Counted from the stretch's first letter, positions 17,036 to 26,520 are shown. The stretch: 64,000 bases of DNA from Brevibacillus_H ginsengisoli (GCF_050113715.1 NZ_JBNJQR010000002.1:310001-374000); one strand, 5' to 3'. Notes: generated from the sequence alone by a model not told the origin. Made by a program: numbers and translations.

Positions 17036-17072
17036 AAACCGTCACTTCTATAACGTGACGGTTTTTCATTTT
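17036..17072. terminator. Terminator of the MFS gene
   Basis: AAACCGTCAC pairs with GTGACGGTTT around TTCTATAAC, with T tracts on the plus strand. Confidence 0.85.
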
Positions 17073-17219
17073 TCAGAATGGTCACGTTCCAAAAATATAA
17101 TGTCCTTATTTTTATTTGGTAAATGATGGTGTATAATAAGAGAACGTTTGTTCTGAAGATTGAAGTGCTTTTCCATATGGAAGAGTCGACTCTCTGACAA
17201 AATTGAGGAGTTGTAGAAC

Positions 17220-18086
17220 ATGCGCAACGAAACGAGATACACAATGGAGCAGTTAAATAAAGAAGATATAGCCGGTCTTGTTAACCTTTCAGCATCAGTA
17301 GGTTGGGATTATGATGAACAAGAAATAAAAACGATTCTCTCGGCAGGTACGGTATATGGTCATAAGAATGAAGGAGGAGTGGTCATTTCTAGTGCGGCCA
17401 TTATCCCATATGAGAGTGAATTGGCGTCGATTGGAATGGTCATTGTCCATGAAAACTACAGAGGTTATCGATTGGGGAAAGAATTAACGACTGCTTGTAT
17501 TCAATCGGTTCCTTCTGACACAACCATTATGCTGATTGCGACTGCAGACGGACAGCCTCTTTATGAAAAGTTAGGATTTCATCCTGTTTCGACTGTGCAT
17601 AAGTTTATTTGCTCTCACATGAGTCCATTCGATACAGCCCATGATCTCAACCAATATCAAATAGTGCCTTTAACTAACCAGTATTTTTCACACGTTCTAG
17701 AGTTGGATCGAGCTGCAATGGGAGCGGACAGAACAACCTTATTGAAGTCAAGAATCCAACAAGCTAAACAGGGAGTTGTCGTCCTCAATCATCAAGGTGA
17801 TGTTGTTGGATTTGGTTTAGGTATAGAAGGCCCCATCCATTTGGTGCTTGGGCCAATTGTAGCCGTTCATGATGAATTGGCGATACTCATGATCGACCAC
17901 TTGATGAAAGGCTACCGCGGGAGTGTTAGAATAGACGTACCATACGGCAAAGAGGCAATATTTCCGTCCCTGGAGAAGCGGGGATTCAAAAAAGTGAACC
18001 ATCCACCAGTAATGATCAGGAATTCTACTACCCTGCCTGATCGAAACGATACCCTTTATGGAATTGCTGCCCAAATCTTTGGTTAA
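17220..18086 (+). CDS. GNAT N-acetyltransferase, two-domain
   Basis: A 288-residue protein. The first half is a GNAT fold with the acetyl-CoA loop ENYRGYRLGKELT (Q/RxxGxG/A-like) and ends with YEKLGFHPVS. The second half is a divergent second acetyltransferase-like domain, as in YitH-type proteins. Substrate unknown. RBS GAGGAG precedes the ATG. The downstream YbaK gene starts 40 bases later, so the two may be cotranscribed. Confidence 0.85.
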   Translation: MRNETRYTMEQLNKEDIAGLVNLSASVGWDYDEQEIKTILSAGTVYGHKNEGGVVISSAAIIPYESELASIGMVIVHENYRGYRLGKELTTACIQSVPSDTTIMLIATADGQPLYEKLGFHPVSTVHKFICSHMSPFDTAHDLNQYQIVPLTNQYFSHVLELDRAAMGADRTTLLKSRIQQAKQGVVVLNHQGDVVGFGLGIEGPIHLVLGPIVAVHDELAILMIDHLMKGYRGSVRIDVPYGKEAIFPSLEKRGFKKVNHPPVMIRNSTTLPDRNDTLYGIAAQIFG

Positions 18087-18126
18087 TAAAACTGCGTCAG
18101 CGAAGCGCGTAAAAAAGGAGCAAACG

Positions 18127-18603
18127 ATGAAGCAAAGTAAAACAAATGCGATGCGAATTTTGGACAAGGAAAAAATCGCTTATACGATGTTAACATACAG
18201 CGCGGATGACGGAAAGATCGATGGAGTATCCGTTGCGCACAAAATTGGACGAGAAGAAGAGATCGTATATAAAACCCTTATTTCTCAAAGCACTAGCAAG
18301 TCTTATTATGTTTTTGTGATTCCGGTAGCGGCTGAACTGGATTTGAAGAAAGCCGCAAAAGCAGTTGGAGAGAAGAAAATCGAAATGATTTCGGTGAAAG
18401 ATATATTGAACGTGTCGGGATATATTCGCGGGGGATGTTCGCCAATCGGGATGAAAAAACTATTCCCGACGATTATTGATGACCAAGCCCAGTCACTTGA
18501 AACCATCATCGTAAGCGGAGGAAGTATCGGCGTGCAAATGGAATTGCAAGTGGAGAATTTGGTGAATGCAACTAAAGCCAAATTTGCAGATGTCGTGAAG
18601 TAA
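18127..18603 (+). CDS. Cys-tRNA(Pro)/Cys-tRNA deacylase, YbaK/EbsC family
   Basis: A 158-residue YbaK-type editing deacylase that hydrolyses mischarged Cys-tRNA(Pro) in the cytoplasm. Motifs: TNAMRILDKEKIAY at the start, EEIVYKTLI, FVIPVAAELDLKKAAKA and GGCSPIGMKK, the last two being strong family signatures. The RBS AAAAAAGGAG lies 8 bases before ATG 18127; a longer frame from 18058 overlaps the GNAT gene and has no RBS. Confidence 0.92.
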   Translation: MKQSKTNAMRILDKEKIAYTMLTYSADDGKIDGVSVAHKIGREEEIVYKTLISQSTSKSYYVFVIPVAAELDLKKAAKAVGEKKIEMISVKDILNVSGYIRGGCSPIGMKKLFPTIIDDQAQSLETIIVSGGSIGVQMELQVENLVNATKAKFADVVK

Positions 18604-18669
18604 AAGGAAGTGATTCGAACATTTGTTCTGGAAACGTAATTTATAGGACTGTGCCAGCGTGGAGGGGAA

Positions 18670-19422
18670 ATGAACAAAAATTCAGTTTTAGCCAATATCA
18701 AGCTACTCGTACAAATGCATTCGGATGGTCAACTTGGCGGTGAGGTAATGCCGGAGGATGTCCTTATAGGAATCGTCCCGGATCAGGAATTGCCGAACGT
18801 GTTGACCCTTGGGATGTCATTAAATTACCAACGTAATTCATACTCACTCTGGAAGGCAATTGTTGAGGCTTATCAGGATCCGAATGCCCGATGGATTTTT
18901 CGACCCCGTGCTGTAGCAGAAACCAACCTGGACGAATTGCGTAATGTGCTGATCAGCTACCGTGTTGCATTACAACCCAATCGTCATCCAGAAATCTGGC
19001 AAAGAGTCTCAAAAGGGATATTACAGTCATCTCCTAGTGGTGATGTGATGGGATTATTTGAATCTGTTCAATACGACATTGCGGCATTGAAGAGCATCAT
19101 TCAGACCGAACGGAAGTCAGATTTTCCATATCTTGCGGGCCCGAAAATCTTCAATTATTGGTTGTATGTCATGGAGACGTATATCGGAATCCGCTGGAAA
19201 TCGCGTGAGCTTATTACTATCGCTCCTGATACGCACATCTTGAAGGCTACCGTTAAATTGGGAATTTGTTCTGAAGAGGTATTAAATGGAACGGAGAAGG
19301 ACCGGCAGGTAGTGTCGAATGCTTGGGAAAACGTGTTGAAAGGAAGCGGTTTGGCACCTATTGATGTCCATACTCCCCTGTGGCTTTGGAGTCGAGCTGG
19401 CTTTCCTTCACTTACCAAATGA
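18670..19422 (+). CDS. Conserved hypothetical protein, HhH-GPD-like features
   Basis: A 250-residue soluble protein I cannot place in a named family. It has no membrane segment. The C-terminal part holds APDTHILKATVKLG and later PIDVHTPLWLWSRAGF, a D-H...LG arrangement reminiscent of the HhH-GPD DNA glycosylase fold (weak inference). The RBS GGAGGGG is good. It stands 67 bases after the YbaK gene, so it might belong to the same transcript. Confidence 0.7.
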   Translation: MNKNSVLANIKLLVQMHSDGQLGGEVMPEDVLIGIVPDQELPNVLTLGMSLNYQRNSYSLWKAIVEAYQDPNARWIFRPRAVAETNLDELRNVLISYRVALQPNRHPEIWQRVSKGILQSSPSGDVMGLFESVQYDIAALKSIIQTERKSDFPYLAGPKIFNYWLYVMETYIGIRWKSRELITIAPDTHILKATVKLGICSEEVLNGTEKDRQVVSNAWENVLKGSGLAPIDVHTPLWLWSRAGFPSLTK

Positions 19423-19561
19423 GGGTTAGCGTGCTGTTTTACAGTTGGTATAAATGGATATGATTGACAAATGGAAGGAACGGACTAATATTAAGTTCGT
19501 ACAATATAAATAATGTATACAATTTAAGAACTACTTAATTTTTGAGTGGAGGTCATGCACG

Positions 19562-20242
19562 ATGAAAATTACTTTTCACGGTCATTCCTGTGTTCAATTA
19601 CATACAGAGATGCACTCCATTATCATTGATCCTTTTTTGGACGGGAATCCTCTGGCTACAACCAAGGCAAATGAAATCAAGGTGGAATACATTCTGTTAA
19701 CTCACGCACATTCCGATCATATTTCCGATGCGCTGCAGATTGCCTTGAACAACGATGCCACGATTATCGCTAATTTTGAACTTGCCCTTTACTTTGCGAA
19801 ACAAGGAGCCAAAGTTTTTCCAATGAATATTGGCGGAGCCGCTTCGTTTCCTTTTGGGAAGGTCAAGTTTACACAGGCGTTCCACAGTTCTTCCATTGAA
19901 GTGGACGGAGAGTTTTTGTATGGAGGACTTCCGGCTGGTTTAATCGTAGATATGGAGGATCAAACGGTATATCATGCGGGCGATACAAGCCTTTTCTCCG
20001 ACATGCATTTGTTGGCGAAGCAGGGAATTCAAGTAGCTTTTCTTCCGATCGGGGACGTTTTTACTATGGGCCCAGAGGATGCGGCAACAGCGGCAGAGTG
20101 GATTCAGCCAGAAATCGTCATCCCTATTCATTACAATACCTTCCCGCCAATTCAACAGAATCCAGAGCATTTTATACAACAGTTGCAAGAGAAGGGGATC
20201 AAAGGAGTAGTCTTGAATCCTGGGCAACAAGCTCGAATTTAA
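19562..20242 (+). CDS. Metal-dependent hydrolase, UPF0173 (YtkL-like)
   Basis: A 226-residue metallo-beta-lactamase fold protein. The motif THAHSDHISD gives the HxHxDH zinc site, with a further His in HAGDTSLF and GPEDAATAAEW downstream. MKITFHGHSCVQL at the start is diagnostic for the UPF0173 group. Its substrate is not established. It is followed after 15 bases by a VOC-family gene and is probably cotranscribed with it. Confidence 0.92.
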   Translation: MKITFHGHSCVQLHTEMHSIIIDPFLDGNPLATTKANEIKVEYILLTHAHSDHISDALQIALNNDATIIANFELALYFAKQGAKVFPMNIGGAASFPFGKVKFTQAFHSSSIEVDGEFLYGGLPAGLIVDMEDQTVYHAGDTSLFSDMHLLAKQGIQVAFLPIGDVFTMGPEDAATAAEWIQPEIVIPIHYNTFPPIQQNPEHFIQQLQEKGIKGVVLNPGQQARI

Positions 20243-20257
20243 ACAGGAGGAACAAAC

Positions 20258-20638
20258 GTGAAAATTACCCGATTGGATCATTTTGTTCTGACTGTAGCTG
20301 ATATAGACGCTACTTGCCGTTTTTATTGCGAATTGCTGGGGATGGAAATCATTACGTTTGGAAGCGGAAGAAGAGCCTTGCACTTTGGTGAGCAGAAGAT
20401 TAATTTACACGAGAAAGGGAAAGAATTCGAACCCAAAGCCAATCAACCTACACCAGGATCAGCTGATCTCTGCTTCATCACCGAAACACCGTTGTTGGAA
20501 GTCATCGAGCAAATTACGGAATACGGTATCCCCATTGAAGAAGGGCCTGTGAAGCGTACGGGTGCTTTGGGCCCAATTGAATCCGTGTATTTGCGTGATC
20601 TGGATCAGAATTTGATTGAGATTTCGAATTATTTATAA
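20258..20638 (+). CDS. VOC family (glyoxalase-like) protein
   Basis: A 126-residue single-module vicinal-oxygen-chelate protein. It has the LDHFVLTVADIDATCRFY start, metal-ligand candidates in LHFGEQKINLHE, and the C-terminal VYLRDLDQNLIEIS. Members include dioxygenases, glyoxalases and resistance proteins; the particular function is unknown. It starts at GTG after AGGAGG. Confidence 0.9.
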   Translation: MKITRLDHFVLTVADIDATCRFYCELLGMEIITFGSGRRALHFGEQKINLHEKGKEFEPKANQPTPGSADLCFITETPLLEVIEQITEYGIPIEEGPVKRTGALGPIESVYLRDLDQNLIEISNYL

Positions 20639-20713
20639 AGGACGCTTGAAGGATCAACCAGGAATAGCTGCATCTTTTCAGACCGAATAGAGAACAGATT
20701 TCAAAAGAACCGA

Positions 20714-20742
20714 GGGTGCCGAATTGCTGGCACCCTTTTTTG
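20714..20742 (+). terminator. Terminator of the UPF0173-VOC unit
   Basis: GGGTGCC pairs with GGCACCC over an 8-base loop, followed by six T. Confidence 0.88.
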
Positions 20743-20853
20743 AATACAGAAGCTTCTACTCAGGATCAACGGCTTATTACCTCGGGGAACGGTTTAAATC
20801 CCAAGTAGAGGATGAATACTAACGTGAGCTCCTCCATCATGAAGAATTTATTC

Positions 20854-20882
20854 TTGACAATGTAATACTGTTGAGATAAATT
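20854..20882 (+). promoter_or_regulatory. Promoter of the OhrR-like/nitroreductase operon
   Basis: TTGACA (20854-20859), 17-base spacer, TAAATT (20877-20882). The palindromes described next overlap the -10 and the start site. Confidence 0.65.
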
Positions 20883-20915
20883 AAATTTACTAAATTTAAT
20901 TGTGCACAATTAAAT
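20880..20915. promoter_or_regulatory. Two nested palindromes, OhrR/MarR operator
   Basis: ATTAAATTT-ACT-AAATTTAAT is a perfect 9-bp inverted repeat (20880-20900). It overlaps a perfect 22-bp palindrome at 20894-20915 centred on TTGTGCACAA. The second resembles the AT-rich OhrR operators of B. subtilis. Their position over the -10 and start site fits repression by the regulator encoded just downstream. Confidence 0.75.
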
Positions 20916-20953
20916 GGTTAACTGAGAATACTCTAGGGGGTATGTTAAGGAAG

Positions 20954-21403
20954 ATGAACAGAGAGGATTCTCTTAAGCTGGACAACCAACTTTGCTTTTC
21001 AATTTATGCCTGCTCCAGAGAAATTACCAGCTTGTATCGTCCGTTTCTGGATCAATTGGGCATTACCTATCCACAATACCTTGTTCTTCTGATTCTATGG
21101 GAAGCCGAGGAGTGCACGGTAAAAGAGCTTGGTGAACGTCTGTATCTTGACTCTGGGACACTTACGCCTATGCTTAAGCGAATGGAAGCCGCCAATTTAA
21201 TCAAACGTCAGCGTTCACAGATGGATGAACGCAAAGTATTGGTTCAGCTTACAGACAAAGGGAAGGAAATGAAACAAGAGGCGTATTGCATCCCAGAGGC
21301 TATTTTTGAACAAGTGGGAGTTTCACAAGATGAATTTGTGATGCTGTTAGCTAAGTTCAAGCAGATGTTACATACCATCCACCAAGCGAATCAACGAGCT
21401 TAA
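20954..21403 (+). CDS. OhrR-like MarR family regulator
   Basis: A 149-residue peroxide- or quinone-sensing MarR protein. The N-terminal LDNQLCFSIYACSRE has the reactive cysteine at the position used by OhrR to sense organic hydroperoxides. YPQYLVLLILWE and the recognition helix YLDSGTLTPMLKRMEA also match OhrR. The start is uncertain: ATG 20942 and ATG 20954 both follow purine-rich sequence. It precedes a nitroreductase gene by about 30 bases, forming an operon behind nested palindromes. Confidence 0.9.
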   Translation: MNREDSLKLDNQLCFSIYACSREITSLYRPFLDQLGITYPQYLVLLILWEAEECTVKELGERLYLDSGTLTPMLKRMEAANLIKRQRSQMDERKVLVQLTDKGKEMKQEAYCIPEAIFEQVGVSQDEFVMLLAKFKQMLHTIHQANQRA

Positions 21404-21436
21404 GTAAAATACACACCATGAGAGGAAGTAAGATTG

Positions 21437-22072
21437 ATGACTCAAACTGAGACAAGCATGACAATTGAAGACGCAATGCGCACCCGTCACTCCGTACGCA
21501 AATATGAAAAGGGAGTAACCATTCCAGAGGCAGAATTGAATCAGATGATTGAATTGGCTGCAACTGCTCCATCCTCTTGGAATCTGCAGCATTGGCGTTT
21601 TCTCGTTGTAACAGAACAAGCCAATAAGGATCAACTTCTTCCGATTGCTTACAACCAACAACAGGTTTCTGACGCGTCCGCCGTCATCGTGATACTTGGT
21701 GACCTTGAAGCAAACAAATCCTTTGAAGAAGTGTACCGTCCAGCATTGGAAGCGGGGCAGATTCCACAACAAGCGTACGATACACTTAATCAAAATGTAC
21801 AAGCAGTTTATCAGGGGGACCAGCAAACAGCACGTGATGAAGCCAACCGTAACGCGGCATTTGCGGCTATGCAGTTAATGTTAGCAGCCAAAGCCAAGGG
21901 ATATGACACTTGCCCGATCGGTGGTTTTGACCGTACCAAACTTATCGCGGAATTGAACATTCCTGCTCGATTTACTCCAGTCATGATGATGACACTTGGA
22001 AAAGCAGCGGCTCCCGCGCACGCAACAGGGCGCTTTCCAATTGACAAAATGATCATTCAAGAGAAGTTTTAA
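21437..22072 (+). CDS. Nitroreductase family FMN-dependent oxidoreductase
   Basis: A 211-residue flavoprotein with the family start RTRHSVRKYEKG, the FMN-binding APSSWNLQHWRFLVV and the late CPIGGFD. It reduces nitro groups or quinones with NAD(P)H in the cytoplasm. Its place behind an OhrR-like regulator suggests induction by organic peroxides, quinones or other electrophiles. ATG 21437 has AGAGGAAG upstream. Confidence 0.92.
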   Translation: MTQTETSMTIEDAMRTRHSVRKYEKGVTIPEAELNQMIELAATAPSSWNLQHWRFLVVTEQANKDQLLPIAYNQQQVSDASAVIVILGDLEANKSFEEVYRPALEAGQIPQQAYDTLNQNVQAVYQGDQQTARDEANRNAAFAAMQLMLAAKAKGYDTCPIGGFDRTKLIAELNIPARFTPVMMMTLGKAAAPAHATGRFPIDKMIIQEKF

Positions 22073-22080
22073 TAACCAAG

Positions 22081-22110
22081 AAACGGTCTGAATCAGCAGG
22101 CCGTTTTTCT
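22081..22110. terminator. Terminator of the nitroreductase gene
   Basis: AACGGTCTG pairs with CAGGCCGTT around AATCAG, followed by a T-rich tract. Confidence 0.8.
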
Positions 22111-22122
22111 TGTTTTTGCTTA

Positions 22123-23676
22123 CTATCTGATCAACGAAAGAATGTATTCCTTCACATCAATGATACGCCTAGGCGGTGGAGGAACAGACCCATTGGTTGT
22201 TATGATAAACGGTAAAGTCGAGTCACTCGCATCAAGTGAGCCGTGATTTCCCCCATGAAGGTGATTGGGAGCGCCATCTCCTGTAAATTCATAACCTGGT
22301 TTTGTCGTGACAATCAGATATCGTCCTTTATGGGAGGAGAAGGCAGTTTGCAATCTTTTTAATCCATCTGGATAATTGGTTGAGAACAAACGTTTGTCAT
22401 CTGGGCGTGTCTGGAGATCTAGCACTGATAAATCGCCTCTAATATCCCACGATTGATCAAAAACATCACGTTTTTCATGTCCGCTTCTGTAGCTTAAATC
22501 ACGGTTATCTTTTCGGACTTTGATCCATTCATGATCTTGCCAAGCGATCAGATCAATCCGAGAATCGGTTTTCAAACGATCCACAAGTGATGGAATCGAT
22601 ACCCGATCGGACAAAGCGTAGACATAACACATGCGTCCATTTATCGCAATCGCCATATCGTCAACGGATGCTTGTTTCTTTCCTGTTCGGTACAATCGAT
22701 ATCCTGAAAATGTTTTTTCCAAATCAATCAAATCATTTTTACTGCTGCCCGTCGCAGTCACGCCACTATCTCCCATCACGATGAAAACATGGGAATCGAG
22801 TGCGCGATCCCAACTGCCAAAAGAGCCCAAAATCTGTTGCAGCTGGCCATCTAGTTCTTTGATTCCGCTCTGGGAAGCGGGACCGGCTTTATGTAAATCG
22901 CTATCCAAATCAGGAAAATAAGCGAGCGTTACATCCGGTAGACGATTTTCTTTTAATAAGGCTACCAGACTTTTGGCTGTGTACTCGTTGTTTACTCCTA
23001 ACGATTGGAAGGGGCTTGTTGGCAGCGGATTATCAGTTACTCTAGCAACGGAACCCAGCGCGAACACGTCTGAACCATGGACTTTTACAGCATAAGTACC
23101 TTTCGTACCAAAAAAATGCTCGCCAGGTCCCCGGAAAATCAGGCCATTAATGGAACCGCTGGTATAACCATTCACCCGTAAGTCCTCATGCAATGTACTC
23201 GTCTGCTTGGACAGGTGCACTTGATTCAGATTGTAGAAACTATCCTTAAACCATTGAACGACACCAGGCTTCCAAATCACCCTCGCCCCGTCACCGTAAT
23301 TCACCATTCGACGTTCCAATGGATGAAACCAGACTAACCCCGGTATATGATGAACATCAGCATAGGCGCCCGTAAGAAGAGAGCTATCTATCGTGACGGA
23401 CATAGTAGGAAAAGAACTAATCATTTCACGTTGATACACACCTCTCTTCATCAGGTAAGAGAGAGCGGGAACTTCATTTTTATTGATCAGTGTGTCAACT
23501 GAATTCGCAAGTAATGAGTCCACTAAAAGAATGACTACTTTACGCTTGGCATGAGTTTCTTTCACCTGAAAAGTGTTGTTTTGCCAATGCGAATAGCCAG
23601 ACTGAACCCAAATCAAGCAAGCTAGCAGGACAAGACAACATGTAGTGAGCAGTAATTTGCCAGGATAAGTTCGCAT
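22123..23676 (-). CDS. Alkaline phosphatase/phosphodiesterase superfamily protein, membrane-anchored
   Basis: A 517-residue extracytoplasmic enzyme with one N-terminal membrane anchor. The type I phosphodiesterase/nucleotide pyrophosphatase fold is shown by VVILLVDSLL (first metal Asp), SSFPTMSVT (nucleophile Thr), DLDSDLHKAG, VFIVMGDSGV, and LHGGNHGSLD near the C-terminus. It probably cleaves phosphodiester or phosphomonoester bonds on the cell surface. It converges with the nitroreductase gene and is monocistronic. Confidence 0.88.
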   Translation of the reverse strand: MRTYPGKLLLTTCCLVLLACLIWVQSGYSHWQNNTFQVKETHAKRKVVILLVDSLLANSVDTLINKNEVPALSYLMKRGVYQREMISSFPTMSVTIDSSLLTGAYADVHHIPGLVWFHPLERRMVNYGDGARVIWKPGVVQWFKDSFYNLNQVHLSKQTSTLHEDLRVNGYTSGSINGLIFRGPGEHFFGTKGTYAVKVHGSDVFALGSVARVTDNPLPTSPFQSLGVNNEYTAKSLVALLKENRLPDVTLAYFPDLDSDLHKAGPASQSGIKELDGQLQQILGSFGSWDRALDSHVFIVMGDSGVTATGSSKNDLIDLEKTFSGYRLYRTGKKQASVDDMAIAINGRMCYVYALSDRVSIPSLVDRLKTDSRIDLIAWQDHEWIKVRKDNRDLSYRSGHEKRDVFDQSWDIRGDLSVLDLQTRPDDKRLFSTNYPDGLKRLQTAFSSHKGRYLIVTTKPGYEFTGDGAPNHLHGGNHGSLDASDSTLPFIITTNGSVPPPPRRIIDVKEYILSLIR

Positions 23677-23812
23677 GTTTCCGAAAGCCCCTCTGAATTT
23701 TTACATAGTGTTCCCAGGATTACCTCGACTAACCACTTTTCTGTTGCGGGTTCTTTCCAGAAGCGGGTAATCGCGTTAAGATGGTAAAGAATGGAGGGGA
23801 TTCGCTTCCATT

Positions 23813-24412
23813 GTGCTTCAGGATAAACAGGCAGAAATGATTTCTGGGAAGCAAGAAATTGTAAAGCGTTTTGATCTTTATTTACCTATCACCAAACGCA
23901 AAAAACTTTATTTTGCAGAATTGACCAGTCTATCTGATTCGTTCGATCCTACTAATCTGGAGTTTACGAATTCATCGTGCTCTGCAAATAAAGAAGATTC
24001 AAGCAAATGCGGGAATTTCCGCAAAGCAACTGTCGCAGACTGCGATCCGCTTTATGATCTGAAAGAACAAATTGAAGAGTTCGAGCTAGGCAAAACCGCT
24101 CGCGAAAGCTTTCGACAAACGCTTCGATCCGGAACCGGCAATGCATATTTTTTTGAAGAAGCGGGAGAAGTTCTAGCCAGTGCTTCTACAACTGCAGAGA
24201 ATTCTTTTTCGGCAATGGTAGTTGGTGTCTGTACGCATCCCAAAGCAAGAAGAAGGGGCCTTGCTACTCAATGCGTAAGGCAACTATGCGATGAACTATT
24301 AAATGAAGGGAAGTTACTCTGTTTGTTATACGATAACCCTGCGGCTGGATCCATTTATCGTAGAATCGGGTTTCAAGAAATCGGTTTGTGGTGCATGAAC
24401 TACATTGGATAA
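23813..24412 (+). CDS. GNAT family acetyltransferase (FR47-like)
   Basis: A 199-residue protein. The C-terminal half is a GNAT domain with VVGVCTHPKARRRGLATQCV (acetyl-CoA loop) and IYRRIGFQEIGLW. The N-terminal half is less conserved. It probably starts at GTG 23813 after GGAGGGG with a long 13-base spacing, so the exact start is uncertain. Substrate unknown. It converges with the methyltransferase gene. Confidence 0.8.
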   Translation: MLQDKQAEMISGKQEIVKRFDLYLPITKRKKLYFAELTSLSDSFDPTNLEFTNSSCSANKEDSSKCGNFRKATVADCDPLYDLKEQIEEFELGKTARESFRQTLRSGTGNAYFFEEAGEVLASASTTAENSFSAMVVGVCTHPKARRRGLATQCVRQLCDELLNEGKLLCLLYDNPAAGSIYRRIGFQEIGLWCMNYIG

Positions 24413-24440
24413 ACCGTCCTTTGATCAGGGTCTTTTAACC

Positions 24441-25355
24441 CTATTTAACAACTGCCCGGGCAAAATGCACATGTTCAAAAGCGGTATAACCATCTGTTCG
24501 GTTCTTAAAGTATCGTTCTTGGATATCAGCGGGGGACAGGTTCTCTTCAAGACGTAGTCCGACGATGGCTAGCTCAGCAGCAAGATTAGTCGGATCCAAA
24601 CCAGTGATCATGGGTTCACCAGACATCTGTACCGCATTTTGCATCCTTTTAACCCGAATCGCTGTTCGTTCTGGAATAAAAGCGTGAGCATCCAAGTAAT
24701 CAAAAATGATAGAGCTTCCTGAGGGGACAAAATTCGCTATTGAACGCAACGTATCCAATACCACATCACGGTGGAGATAATATGTAACCCCCAACCAACT
24801 AAAGAAGCTAGGTAAACTTGGATCGAAGGAAGACTGTTCGAGAGCGGAGATAAGGCTTTGTTGATTGAAATCCACTGGGACGAAATGAAGGTTCTGGGGA
24901 AGTTGCCAGCCTAAATCTTCTAGACGACGACGTTTCAATTCCTGAGTTGCGGGATGATCGACTTCAAACACTTGGAGTCTTGAGCATAATTCTGGCTCGC
25001 GAAACGCAAATGTATCCAAGCCAGCGCCAAGGATTACATATTGCTGTACACCTTGATCCACTAGAGCTTCAAGAGAATCTTCCGTATAGCGGGCGCGGCT
25101 CACTGTAATCGGTGTACTTTGAACCCTCATCACAACCGCTAAAGCCGATTGCTCGTCAGGACAATGATCAACTTCTTCGGGAGCAAAGAACGGAAGCGCT
25201 CTAGCCAGATTTTTACCCAAGTTCATGAATTCTTCCTCTGTCAGCATCTGAGAAGCCAGGTAGTCGTCAAAAATTATCGGAGAAACATTCCGGGCGTGGT
25301 AGGCACGCCCAAAGGCAGAAATTAAGGCAGTAATACTCGCTTTATTCTTGTACAT
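24441..25355 (-). CDS. SAM-dependent methyltransferase, leucine carboxyl methyltransferase (PPM1) family
   Basis: A 304-residue class I methyltransferase of the PPM1/TIGR00027 group. The SAM-binding region YVILGAGLDTFAFREPE, VFEVDHPATQELKRRRL and FSWLGVTYYL are the diagnostic segments. Bacterial members are often found near natural-product genes; here it stands alone. A strong TAAGGAGG lies upstream of the ATG. Confidence 0.9.
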   Translation of the reverse strand: MYKNKASITALISAFGRAYHARNVSPIIFDDYLASQMLTEEEFMNLGKNLARALPFFAPEEVDHCPDEQSALAVVMRVQSTPITVSRARYTEDSLEALVDQGVQQYVILGAGLDTFAFREPELCSRLQVFEVDHPATQELKRRRLEDLGWQLPQNLHFVPVDFNQQSLISALEQSSFDPSLPSFFSWLGVTYYLHRDVVLDTLRSIANFVPSGSSIIFDYLDAHAFIPERTAIRVKRMQNAVQMSGEPMITGLDPTNLAAELAIVGLRLEENLSPADIQERYFKNRTDGYTAFEHVHFARAVVK

Positions 25356-25545
25356 GCTACAACCTCCTTAGGGAATGAACAGTGGACTCTCTTGCCACTT
25401 ACTAGTTATAACACACGATCAAGGAAGATGAAAATACATAAATAAATAATCATACCATAAAAATAATTATTTGTCAATGTGAATTCAAGCGCATTCTTCT
25501 TCACTTTTTATAAAATGATGGAATTGTGAATGGGAGGGAGATCAA

Positions 25546-26520
25546 TTGAAAGCAATACTTGTAACGGAATTAGGCGGACCAGAGGTTTTGAAGTTGACGG
25601 ATGTCGATTTACCAACGATGAAGACTGATCAGGTGTTCATACGAGTGGAGAAAACAAGTGTAAACTTTGCCGATATTAAATCACGGGGTGGAAAAAAGGG
25701 CGGGAAGCTCCCGTTCATACCAGGCTTAGACGTAACCGGTGTTATTGAACGTGTGGGCACCGATGTTCGACATCTGAAGATGGGCCAGCGGGTCATTGCT
25801 TTTCCCGCAAGCGGGTCCTACGCGGAATATGCGGTTGCAAACGAAAATCTAACCTTCCCAATTCCAGATTGCATGGATTGGGATACCGCGGCAGCGTGCC
25901 CAATTGTATCCTTTACAGCCTATAAACTTCTTGCGGACATTGCCAGAATGGAACAAGGAGAAACAGTTTTGATCCATGCAGCGGCTGGTGGAGTCGGAAC
26001 AACCGCGATCCAGCTAGCCAAATGGTTAGGAGCGGGTATGGTGATCGGGACAGTGGGAAGTGAGAGTAAAGTGAAAATTGCACGAGAGGCAGGGGCAGAC
26101 CACGTCATCTCTCATGAACAAAAGGATTTTGCGGAAAAGGTCCTTGAATTGACGAATGGTCAGGGAGCTAATGTTATTCTGGATTCCATCGCCGGCAAAG
26201 TAGCCGAAAAAAGCATGGATTGTCTAGCTCCATACGGACGTCTGGTCAACTTCGGGAATTCAAGTGGAGAGGTAGGGCATTTTAAAACAATCGATCTACA
26301 TGCGAGCTGCCGTTCTGTATTAGGATTTAGTTTTGGCACGACTCGGAGCCAACGTCCGAATCTGTTGCAAAATACCGCAGACAAGGTGTTGCCTTTAATC
26401 GCGGAAGGCAAACTCCAGATCAAGATTGGCAAGCGTTTTCGCCTGGAAGAAGCAGCTCAAGCACATGAATGGTTGGAAAGCAGACAAAGCATCGGTAAGA
26501 TCTTGTTGGACGTGAAGTAA
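25546..26520 (+). CDS. Zinc-less quinone oxidoreductase (MDR superfamily)
   Basis: A 324-residue NADPH:quinone reductase-type medium-chain dehydrogenase/reductase. It has FVPGLDVTG-like PFIPGLDVTGVIERVG, the NADPH loop HAAAGGVGTTAIQLAK, and a C-terminal HEWLESRQSIGKILL. Zinc ligands are absent, as in the QOR group. It starts at TTG 25546 after GGGAGGGAG. Confidence 0.92.
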   Translation: MKAILVTELGGPEVLKLTDVDLPTMKTDQVFIRVEKTSVNFADIKSRGGKKGGKLPFIPGLDVTGVIERVGTDVRHLKMGQRVIAFPASGSYAEYAVANENLTFPIPDCMDWDTAAACPIVSFTAYKLLADIARMEQGETVLIHAAAGGVGTTAIQLAKWLGAGMVIGTVGSESKVKIAREAGADHVISHEQKDFAEKVLELTNGQGANVILDSIAGKVAEKSMDCLAPYGRLVNFGNSSGEVGHFKTIDLHASCRSVLGFSFGTTRSQRPNLLQNTADKVLPLIAEGKLQIKIGKRFRLEEAAQAHEWLESRQSIGKILLDVK

